Shown here in pieces: positions 1 to 5,748 of a stretch of DNA of 64,000 nt. The number at the start of each line of letters is the position of its first letter. The stretch's first letter is position 1. The translations under genes were made by a program, and so were the position numbers. A model generated the notes under the pieces. The model searched no databases and had not been told where the DNA came from. It was given only the letters and a program-made list of their open reading frames with translations. The stretch lies in assembly GCF_000820045.1 (NCBI RefSeq), contig NZ_CDBJ01000019.1, positions 1 through 64,000 on the forward strand, written 5' to 3'. The stretch is from Aeromonas rivuli. GTDB taxonomy: Bacteria; Pseudomonadota; Gammaproteobacteria; Enterobacterales; Aeromonadaceae.

Positions 1-683
1 ATGAGGGGTTGCGGGAGGGGGAGGCCTTCTTGCCCATGCACTGGACCGACAGCCAGTGCAGCCAAGGCGCGGTCAACCGGCTGGTGGCCCCGCGCACGGA
101 TCCGCACTCCGGTCAGCCCATGTTCAAACAGGCCAGGGTGAGGCTCAACAAACAACCCACCCATTGGCAGGGCGTCTGGCTTGGCCAGCAGGCGCCTGCC
201 GAGCGGGGGGACTGGTGGGCGCGCCGCCCTCTGGAGGGCGGGGAGTGCTGGTTGCTTGCCTCCTGGTCTGAGGGGATGAGTGATTGCTGGCAGCGACTGG
301 CCCTGGATGGGCACTGGCTGCGCCTGCCCGTCAAGGGGGGTTGGCTCGCCATTTCCCTCTCCCAGGGACGGATCCAGAGCCTGCTGCTGGTCGGTGAGCG
401 TTGGCCGACCCTGAAGGTTGAGTTGCTGGCGAGCCTGCTCGGCTTGCCTTTGCAGGCGGGGGCCCTCAGCCAGACCCTGAGCGATGCCTTTGCCGGTGAC
501 TCCCGGCTCGTCTGCTCCTGCTTCCGGGTGACGGAGGCGCGCATCGTCAACGCCATCCGCGAGCAGGGGGTGAGTGAACTGGCGGGGCTGCAGGGGTTGC
601 TTCAGTGCGGCAGCAACTGCGGCACCTGTCTGCCAGAGATTGACAAGCTATTGATACAACACCGCTTCCTGGAGTCAGCATGA
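1..683 (+). CDS. nasA: Assimilatory nitrate reductase catalytic subunit, C-terminal part (5' end outside window)
   Basis: This is the last ~227 codons of a molybdopterin nitrate reductase, which reduces nitrate to nitrite in the cytoplasm. The frame is open from base 3 and the start lies upstream of the window. The visible part carries the molybdopterin dinucleotide-binding end (LPMHW, NRLV, DPHSGQP), typical of NasA-type enzymes. A C-terminal BFD-like [2Fe-2S] domain follows, with CSCF and later CGSNCGTC supplying four cysteines. That extra domain is known from enterobacterial NasA and absent from the shorter cyanobacterial NarB. The stop overlaps the cobA start (ATGA), so the two are translationally coupled. 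The neighbours (sirohaem synthesis, nitrate import, nitrite reductase) support an assimilatory role. Confidence 0.9.
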   Translation, partial: EGLREGEAFLPMHWTDSQCSQGAVNRLVAPRTDPHSGQPMFKQARVRLNKQPTHWQGVWLGQQAPAERGDWWARRPLEGGECWLLASWSEGMSDCWQRLALDGHWLRLPVKGGWLAISLSQGRIQSLLLVGERWPTLKVELLASLLGLPLQAGALSQTLSDAFAGDSRLVCSCFRVTEARIVNAIREQGVSELAGLQGLLQCGSNCGTCLPEIDKLLIQHRFLESA

Positions 684-1465
684 TGAAACACTATCCGGAA
701 CAGACCGCCGTTCACATCGCTCTGGTGGGGGCAGGCCCTGGCCCTCTCGAGTTGTTGACCCTGAGGGCCTTGCGCCGCATCGAAGCGGCCGAGGTGGTGG
801 TTTACGACCGCCTGGTGGGGGCCGAGATCCTCGCCATCATACCGGTCGGTGCGGCCCGCTTCGATGTGGGCAAGCGCTGTGGCGAGCCCAGCCCGAGCCA
901 GCAGGAGATCAATGCCCTGCTGCTGGCGCTGGCGCGTACCGGCAAGCGAGTGGTGCGGCTCAAGGGGGGGGATCCGCTCATCTTCGGCCGGGGAGGGGAG
1001 GAGGCCCTCTATCTGGCCCATCACGGTTTTCGAGCCGAGCTGGTGCCCGGGATCACGGCGGCGCTCGGCTGCGCTGCCAGCACGACCATCCCCTTGACCC
1101 ACCGGGGGCTGGCTCGCTCGGTGACGTTGGTGACGGGCCATCTGCAGGGGGAAGAGAGCTTCAATGGTTGGCGCACCCTGGTCGGAGAGGGCCAGACCCT
1201 GGTCTGTTACATGGGGCTGGAGCAGGCTGGCAAGATAGAGGCTGGCTTGCTGGGGGCGGGCGCCGATGGGGCGCTGCCGGTGGCCCTGATCGTGGCGGGG
1301 TGCAGCGAGCATGAGCGGGTGATCCGCTGCCGGCTCGGTGACCTGGCCCGGGCCGCAGAGGCCCTGCGGGGCGCGACGCCAGTGCTCATCATTCTGGGAG
1401 AGGTGGTGGCGCTGCGTGATGAACTGGATCAACTGCTCACTGGCCTGGAGAGCCGGGTCGCCTGA
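680..1465 (+). CDS. cobA: Uroporphyrinogen-III C-methyltransferase (SUMT)
   Basis: 261 aa, the usual length of a stand-alone SUMT. It methylates uroporphyrinogen III at C2 and C7 using SAM to give precorrin-2, the precursor of sirohaem. Visible family signatures are VGAGPGPLELLTLRA near residue 16, VVYDRLV, RLKGGDPLIFGRGGEE near residue 95, VPGITAALG, and PLTHRG. It lacks the CysG oxidase/ferrochelatase half, so precorrin-2 must be completed by another protein. Placement next to nasA and upstream of nirBD, whose product needs sirohaem, indicates cofactor supply for nitrite reductase. Start ATG at 680 overlaps the nasA stop; a second ATG follows directly at 683. Confidence 0.93.
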   Translation: MMKHYPEQTAVHIALVGAGPGPLELLTLRALRRIEAAEVVVYDRLVGAEILAIIPVGAARFDVGKRCGEPSPSQQEINALLLALARTGKRVVRLKGGDPLIFGRGGEEALYLAHHGFRAELVPGITAALGCAASTTIPLTHRGLARSVTLVTGHLQGEESFNGWRTLVGEGQTLVCYMGLEQAGKIEAGLLGAGADGALPVALIVAGCSEHERVIRCRLGDLARAAEALRGATPVLIILGEVVALRDELDQLLTGLESRVA

Positions 1466-1506
1466 TCTACCCCTACTACCTAGAGCTGGATAATTTAGGG
1501 GTAGAT
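1465..1506. promoter_or_regulatory. 11-bp inverted repeat with NarL-like heptamers upstream of nasT
   Basis: ATCTACCCCTA (1465-1475) and TAGGGGTAGAT (1496-1506) are perfect inverted repeats 20 nt apart. Each arm contains TACCCCT, which fits the NarL/NarP heptamer TACYYMT. The spacing is not the classic 7-2-7 arrangement, so it may instead be another activator site or the end-of-transcript hairpin of nasA-cobA (no T-tract follows). It sits just upstream of the sigma-54-type promoter. Function is inferred. Confidence 0.45.
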
Positions 1507-1514
1507 TCAAACAC

Positions 1515-1530
1515 TTGGCCCCCATGTTGC
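1515..1530 (+). promoter_or_regulatory. Sigma-54-type promoter for nasT
   Basis: TTGGCCCCCATGTTGC carries GG and GC exactly 10 nt apart, as required at -24/-12 (consensus TGGCAC-N5-TTGC). The predicted start is about 1541, roughly 35 nt upstream of the nasT ATG. It implies RpoN and an NtrC-like activator, so nasT would be induced under nitrogen limitation. Prediction from sequence only. Confidence 0.6.
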
Positions 1531-1576
1531 GTCAAAGAGAACCTGTTCGATGGATTGAACTGACAAGAGGTGAGGC

Positions 1577-2158
1577 ATGCAACATCAAGGCGGTAACTCT
1601 GAGGGGCGCCACTCCATACTGCTGATCCATGCCGATGACAGGATACAGGCCAACCGGCTGGGTATCCTGGTCAGCCATTATGGTCACAGCCCCCGCATCC
1701 TGGATGAGCGGGGGTTGCTGGGCGGCAATATACAAGGGGACGGGCTGCTGATCAGCTGTCGGCGCTTCAGTGCCGAAATCAGGCTGGCCATGACCCAGGG
1801 GCAATTACTGCCCCGGATACTGTTTTGCGATCGTCTGACGGCGCAACAGCAGGCTGAGCTGCTGGCCCAGGGAGCCCTGGTGGTGCCCCATGGTTGCGGT
1901 GAGCGGGAACCTGTCGAGCAGTGGCTGCGACTGGCCCGCGCCCAGTTGGCCATGGTGCAGCAACAGCAGCAGGCTCAGGATGCATTGAAGGTGAAGCTGG
2001 AAGAGCGACGGCTTATCGAGCAGGCCAAGGGGCGCTTGATGCGCCACCAGGGGCTGGATGAGGAGGCGGCTTACCAGGCGATGCGCAGCACCGCCATGGC
2101 CCAGAACCACAGCCTGGCGGAGCTGGCCCGCCGTCTGCTCCAGGCGTTGCCCGCCTGA
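1577..2158 (+). CDS. nasT: ANTAR-domain antitermination regulator of nitrate assimilation
   Basis: 193 aa. The N-terminal ~125 residues resemble a response-regulator fold (ILLIHADDRIQANRLGILV) but without a convincing phospho-acceptor Asp series. A glutamine-rich coiled coil follows (MVQQQQQAQDALKVKLEERR). The C-terminal ~55 residues are an ANTAR RNA-binding domain (ERRLIEQAKGRLMRHQGLDE, then AYQAMRSTAM). NasT/NasR-type proteins bind paired hexaloop hairpins in the leader of nitrate-assimilation operons and prevent termination. A matching leader with terminator lies 160-390 bp downstream, before nrtA. No nasS-like sensor is visible next to it, although NrtA could in principle play that part. 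RBS AAGAGGTGAGG precedes ATG 1577. Confidence 0.85.
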   Translation: MQHQGGNSEGRHSILLIHADDRIQANRLGILVSHYGHSPRILDERGLLGGNIQGDGLLISCRRFSAEIRLAMTQGQLLPRILFCDRLTAQQQAELLAQGALVVPHGCGEREPVEQWLRLARAQLAMVQQQQQAQDALKVKLEERRLIEQAKGRLMRHQGLDEEAAYQAMRSTAMAQNHSLAELARRLLQALPA

Positions 2159-2292
2159 GAGGCGGCGTCACTCAGGCGACCCGAGCGAGGTGAGGGGGGA
2201 TGGGTGGCCAACTTGGTGCAGATGCGCCGCGCTGGCGCACCCTGGCCCGACGCGCAGCCCCATTCGCCCGGTAGACAGGGCACGTGAGAAGT

Positions 2293-2308
2293 TGGCACGT
2301 ATCCTGAA
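2293..2308 (+). promoter_or_regulatory. Possible sigma-54 promoter of the nrtABC-nirBD operon
   Basis: TTGGCACG at 2292-2299 is a perfect -24 element, but the -12 element reads CTGA (2304-2307) instead of TTGC, so this is a weak match. If used, transcription would begin near 2318 and leave a leader of about 224 nt carrying the hairpins described next. Confidence 0.35.
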
Positions 2309-2378
2309 TAGCTAATAGAGAGCAATAACAAGCCGGTGCCGCCAAGGGCGGACAGGCGCCAGGCCCTTCGGGGCTATC

Positions 2379-2423
2379 ACCATGAGTGCTGGCATCATGA
2401 ACGCTGGCACCATGAAAACTGGG
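2379..2423 (+). repeat. Three tandem 15-bp repeats in the nrtA leader
   Basis: Units at 2379-2393, 2394-2408 and 2409-2423 follow the pattern AYCATGARNRCTGGS. The third unit runs into the hexaloop hairpin. They explain the HHExW-repeat peptide seen when this leader is translated. Role unknown; possibly slippage expansion of the linker between the two ANTAR hairpins. Confidence 0.75.
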
Positions 2424-2429
2424 CAATGT

Positions 2430-2468
2430 GGCCCCATCGACCATCAGGTCGATGGGGCCTTTTTTTTT
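2430..2468 (+). terminator. Rho-independent terminator in the nrtA leader (attenuator)
   Basis: GGCCCCATCGACC (2430-2442), loop ATCA, GGTCGATGGGGCC (2447-2459), then a run of T residues (2460-2468). The stem is a perfect 13 bp. It lies 73 bp upstream of the nrtA start and after no gene, so it must be conditional, most likely overcome by NasT. Confidence 0.93.
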
Positions 2469-2541
2469 GGCAAAACGGGGATGGCAACAACGCAACGGCG
2501 CGTGATGGCCAGACCCGGATGAGCGAAGTGAAGAGGTAACT

Positions 2542-3927
2542 ATGAAGCCAAGAATGATGTGCAAAGGTGCGCTGCTGGCCATGTTGGCCTGGCCAGCCCT
2601 GGGGGCGGTAACGGCTGCGTCTGAGACGGTCGGCATCGGAGCCCCCGAGAAGGAAGAGCTCAAGCTGGGCTTCATCAAGTTGACCGACATGGTGCCCCTG
2701 GCGGTGGCCTATGAGCAGGGCTATTTCGAGGACGAGGGCCTCTATGTCACCCTGGAGGCTCAGGCCAATTGGAAGGTGCTGCTGGACAGGGTCATCGATG
2801 GCGAGCTTGACGGTGCCCAGATGCTGGCGGGCCAGCCCTTGGGGGCTCACATCGGCATAGGCACCCAGGCCGAGCTGGTGACCGCCTTCTCCATGGATCT
2901 CAATGGCAATGGCATCACGGTTGCCAACTCGGTGTGGCAGGCCATGCTGCCTCAGCTGGCCAAGCAGGCCGATGGCCAGGTGGTGCGCCCCGTCTCGGCC
3001 AGCAGCCTCAAGCCGGTGCTGGACCAGTACCGCCAGTCGGGCAAGGCCTTCAACTTCGGCATGGTGTTCCCCGTCTCATCCCACAACTACGAGTTGCGCT
3101 ACTGGTTGGCGGCAGGGGGCATACACCCTGGCTACTATGCCCCGCTCAAGGGGGATGACTCGGGTCAGCGTCAGGGGGAGGTGCGGCTCTCGGTCACCCC
3201 GCCCCCCCAGATGCCCGCCACCCTGGAGGCAGGCACCATCTCGGGTTACAGCGTGGGCGAGCCCTGGAACCAGCAGGCGATCGCCAAGGGGATCGGAGTC
3301 CCGGTCATCACCGACCTTGAGATCTGGCGCAACAACCCCGAGAAGGTGCTGGGCGTCACCCAGGCCTGGGCCGAACGCTATCCCAATACCCATGTCCGTC
3401 TGGTCAAGGCACTGATCCGCGCCGCCCACTGGCTCGATGCCAACGACAATGGCAATCGCCGGGCGGCGGCCAAGCTGCTGGCTCGCCCCGATTACGTGGG
3501 GGCGGACGAAGGGGTGATCGCCGCCGCCATGACCGGCAGCTTCGAATACAACAAGGGCGACGTGCGCAGCCTGCCCGATTTCAATGTCTTCTTTCGCCAT
3601 CATGCCACCTACCCCTACTACTCCGATGCCATCTGGTTCCTGACCCAGATGCGCCGCTGGGGGCAGATCCCCCAGGCGCAATCCGATGCCTGGTTCGAGC
3701 AGGTCGCCCGCGCCGTCTATCGGCCCGAGGTGTACCAGCAGGCGGCGCTGTCACTCATCGAGGAGGGCAAGCTCAAGGCGACGGATTTCCCGGCGTTTGC
3801 GACCGAGAGCGGTTATCGCGGCCCGCAACAAGGTTTTATCGACGGCATCGTCTATGACGGCCGCCATCCCAATGACTATCTGAACCACTTTGCCATCGGC
3901 CTCAAGGGCGATGAACAGGTGCAGTGA
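2542..3927 (+). CDS. nrtA: Nitrate ABC transporter, periplasmic nitrate-binding protein
   Basis: 461 aa with an N-terminal signal peptide (about residues 1-25, ending near VTAASE). It belongs to the NrtA/CmpA/NasF family: LKLGFIKLTDMVPLAVAYEQ, the GELDGAQMLAGQPLG segment and the GEPWNQQAIAKGIG segment are typical of the nitrate-binding pocket. It captures nitrate (perhaps nitrite) and delivers it to NrtB. The length suits the free periplasmic form. First gene after the attenuator, with RBS AAGAGGTAACT before ATG 2542. In the NasS/NasT system a related protein inhibits NasT, so a secondary sensing role is possible but speculative. Confidence 0.92.
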   Translation: MKPRMMCKGALLAMLAWPALGAVTAASETVGIGAPEKEELKLGFIKLTDMVPLAVAYEQGYFEDEGLYVTLEAQANWKVLLDRVIDGELDGAQMLAGQPLGAHIGIGTQAELVTAFSMDLNGNGITVANSVWQAMLPQLAKQADGQVVRPVSASSLKPVLDQYRQSGKAFNFGMVFPVSSHNYELRYWLAAGGIHPGYYAPLKGDDSGQRQGEVRLSVTPPPQMPATLEAGTISGYSVGEPWNQQAIAKGIGVPVITDLEIWRNNPEKVLGVTQAWAERYPNTHVRLVKALIRAAHWLDANDNGNRRAAAKLLARPDYVGADEGVIAAAMTGSFEYNKGDVRSLPDFNVFFRHHATYPYYSDAIWFLTQMRRWGQIPQAQSDAWFEQVARAVYRPEVYQQAALSLIEEGKLKATDFPAFATESGYRGPQQGFIDGIVYDGRHPNDYLNHFAIGLKGDEQVQ

Positions 3928-3948
3928 AGCCAAGGACAAGGAGTCTTC

Positions 3949-4881
3949 ATGATGAAAGCGACAGCGATCGGGCGCCTGCTGGCCCCCTGCTTCGGCATAG
4001 TGTTGTTTCTGCTCTGTTGGCAGCTGGGGGCCAGTCAGGTCAAGACCAGTCTGGGTACCTTGCCGGGCCCCGGGGCGACCGCCAGCCAGCTCTGGCAACT
4101 GGGCCAGGAGCACCTGGCCGAGCGGGAGCGCGAATCCGGCTTCCTGGCCCGTCAGGCCAGTCGCAATGCCGAGCGGTTGGCGGCGGATCCCGCTGCCAGC
4201 ATCAAGGTGAGAGCCTACCCAGGACGGGCGACCTTCTTCGACCAGATTGGCACCAGCTTGCTGACGGTGGCCACCGGCTTTGGGTTGGCGACCCTGCTGG
4301 CCGTCCCCCTGGGGATAGTGCTTGGCATACACCCGCAGCTCTATCGCATCGCCAATCCGGTGATCCAGCTGCTCAAGCCGGTCTCCCCCCTGGCCTGGCT
4401 GCCGCTGATCACCATGGTGGTGAGTGCCGTCTATGTGAGCCCGGATCCCTGGCTGGCGAAATCCTTCGTCAATTCGGCGCTGACCGTGGCCCTCTGTTCA
4501 CTCTGGCCGACTCTGCTCAACACGGCGGTCGGGGTGAGCTCGGTGGACCCGGATCTCCATAACGTGAGCCGGGTGCTGCGGCTGCCCTTCCTGACGCATA
4601 TCGCCAAGATAGTGCTGCCCAGCGCCCTGCCGATGATCTTCACCGGCATGCGCCTCTCCCTGGGCGTCGCCTGGATGGTGTTGATTGCCGCCGAGATGCT
4701 GGCCCAGAACCCGGGGCTCGGCAAGTTCGTCTGGGACGAGTTCCAGAGCGGCAGTTCCGCCTCCCTGGCCCGGATCATGGTGGCCGTGGTGACCATAGGT
4801 CTCATCGGTTTCGCGCTGGATCGCCTGATGTTGGCGCTGCAGCAGTGGTTGTCCTGGGACAAGCGGCAACTGCTGCGTTGA
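3949..4881 (+). CDS. nrtB: Nitrate ABC transporter, permease
   Basis: 310 aa inner-membrane permease of the NrtB/SsuC type. The first membrane segment is at about residues 7-26. A hydrophilic stretch (residues ~55-95, with HLAERERESGFLARQ) is followed by the binding-protein-dependent transport core with about five further helices. The coupling-loop motif is EMLAQNPGLGKFVWDEF. It starts 21 bp after nrtA with a good RBS (AAGGAG), and the next gene follows within 25 bp. Together with NrtA and NrtC it makes a high-affinity nitrate importer. Confidence 0.9.
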   Translation: MMKATAIGRLLAPCFGIVLFLLCWQLGASQVKTSLGTLPGPGATASQLWQLGQEHLAERERESGFLARQASRNAERLAADPAASIKVRAYPGRATFFDQIGTSLLTVATGFGLATLLAVPLGIVLGIHPQLYRIANPVIQLLKPVSPLAWLPLITMVVSAVYVSPDPWLAKSFVNSALTVALCSLWPTLLNTAVGVSSVDPDLHNVSRVLRLPFLTHIAKIVLPSALPMIFTGMRLSLGVAWMVLIAAEMLAQNPGLGKFVWDEFQSGSSASLARIMVAVVTIGLIGFALDRLMLALQQWLSWDKRQLLR

Positions 4882-4906
4882 TGGCCCTGACGGGCAAGGA
4901 GTCGTG

Positions 4907-5728
4907 ATGAAAACCTATCTGGATTTGAGTGAACTCGGCATGTCGTTCACCACTGAGCACGGGGTCTTCGAGGCCCTGACCGGGGTGAACCTGAAGATAG
5001 AGAAGGGGGAGTTCATCTCCCTGATAGGCCACTCGGGCTGTGGCAAGAGCACTGTGCTCAATCTGGTGGCCGGGCTGCTGGAGCCGAGCCAGGGGGGCAT
5101 CATCCTCGATGGCCGCGAGGTGGATGGGCCAGGGCCCGAGCGGGCCATGGTGTTCCAGAACCACGCCCTGCTGCCCTGGCTCAGTGTTCATCAGAACGTT
5201 GAACTGGCGGTCAGGCGGCGGGTAACGGGGCGCGAGGAGGTGGCCGAACAGGTGCACTACTTCCTCTCCCTGGTGCAGATGGAGCATGCCAGCCACAAGA
5301 TGCCCCATGAGATCTCGGGGGGCATGAAGCAGCGGGTCGGCATCGCGCGGGCGCTGTCGCTCTCCCCCAAGGTGTTGTTGATGGATGAACCCTTCGGCGC
5401 CCTGGATGCCCTGACCCGGGCTCATCTGCAGGATGCGCTGATGGCCATCCAGGCTGAGCTTGGCAACACCGTCATCATGATCACCCACGACGTGGACGAG
5501 GCGGTGTTGCTGTCGGATCGCATCATCATGATGACCAATGGCCCGGCGGCGACCGTGGGGGAAATTCTGGCGGTCAACCTGCCCAGACCCAGGGAGAGGG
5601 TGGCCCTGGCCGACGACCCGGCGTACCACAAATTGCGCCAGCAGGTGCTGCGTTTCCTCTACGAGAAGCAGCGCAAGGTGACACAGCTCAAGACGGCCAC
5701 CGGGGGCGTCATCAGACGCACCGCCTGA
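4907..5728 (+). CDS. nrtC: Nitrate ABC transporter, ATP-binding protein
   Basis: 273 aa ATPase. Walker A GHSGCGKST, Q-loop QNHALLPWL (typical of the nitrate/sulfonate/taurine group), signature ISGGMKQRVGIARAL, Walker B VLLMDEPFGALD, and the H-loop in ITHDVDEA are all visible. It lacks the NrtA-like C-terminal extension of cyanobacterial NrtC, so it resembles NrtD/NasD. ATG 4907 is preferred because AAGGA lies 6 nt upstream; an in-frame GTG at 4904 would be too close to the RBS. It energises import by NrtB. Confidence 0.9.
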   Translation: MKTYLDLSELGMSFTTEHGVFEALTGVNLKIEKGEFISLIGHSGCGKSTVLNLVAGLLEPSQGGIILDGREVDGPGPERAMVFQNHALLPWLSVHQNVELAVRRRVTGREEVAEQVHYFLSLVQMEHASHKMPHEISGGMKQRVGIARALSLSPKVLLMDEPFGALDALTRAHLQDALMAIQAELGNTVIMITHDVDEAVLLSDRIIMMTNGPAATVGEILAVNLPRPRERVALADDPAYHKLRQQVLRFLYEKQRKVTQLKTATGGVIRRTA

Positions 5729-5748
5729 ATCGGGACAAGGGAACAAGG

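Larger units (their letters stand above)
2318..2541 (+). promoter_or_regulatory. ANTAR-responsive leader RNA of nrtA
   Basis: Non-coding leader between nasT and nrtA. GGGC (2421-2424) pairs with GCCC (2431-2434) around the hexaloop AATGTG, which has A at loop position 1 and G at position 4, the ANTAR-substrate rule. Its 3' strand is part of the left arm of the terminator at 2430-2459, so the two folds exclude each other, the expected antitermination switch. A possible first hairpin at 2335-2360 (GGTGCC/GGCGCC outside, CC/GG inside) can show hexaloop AAGGGC, also A1/G4, although a different 5-bp fold competes with it. Between them are a UUCG-capped hairpin (GGCCC/GGGCT, 2362-2375) and three tandem 15-bp repeats (2379-2423). 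Confidence 0.65.

Noticed and set aside
1465-1506. Rho-independent terminator after cobA
   Set aside because: The inverted repeat has a 20-nt spacer and no T-run; a regulatory site is more likely.
602-1525. 307-codon ORF antisense to cobA
   Set aside because: Mirror of cobA codon use; begins in an intergenic inverted repeat.
2336-2539. 67-codon ORF with HHECW/HHERW/HHENW repeats before nrtA
   Set aside because: It is the translation of three 15-bp repeats in the RNA leader, crosses the terminator stem and has no SD.
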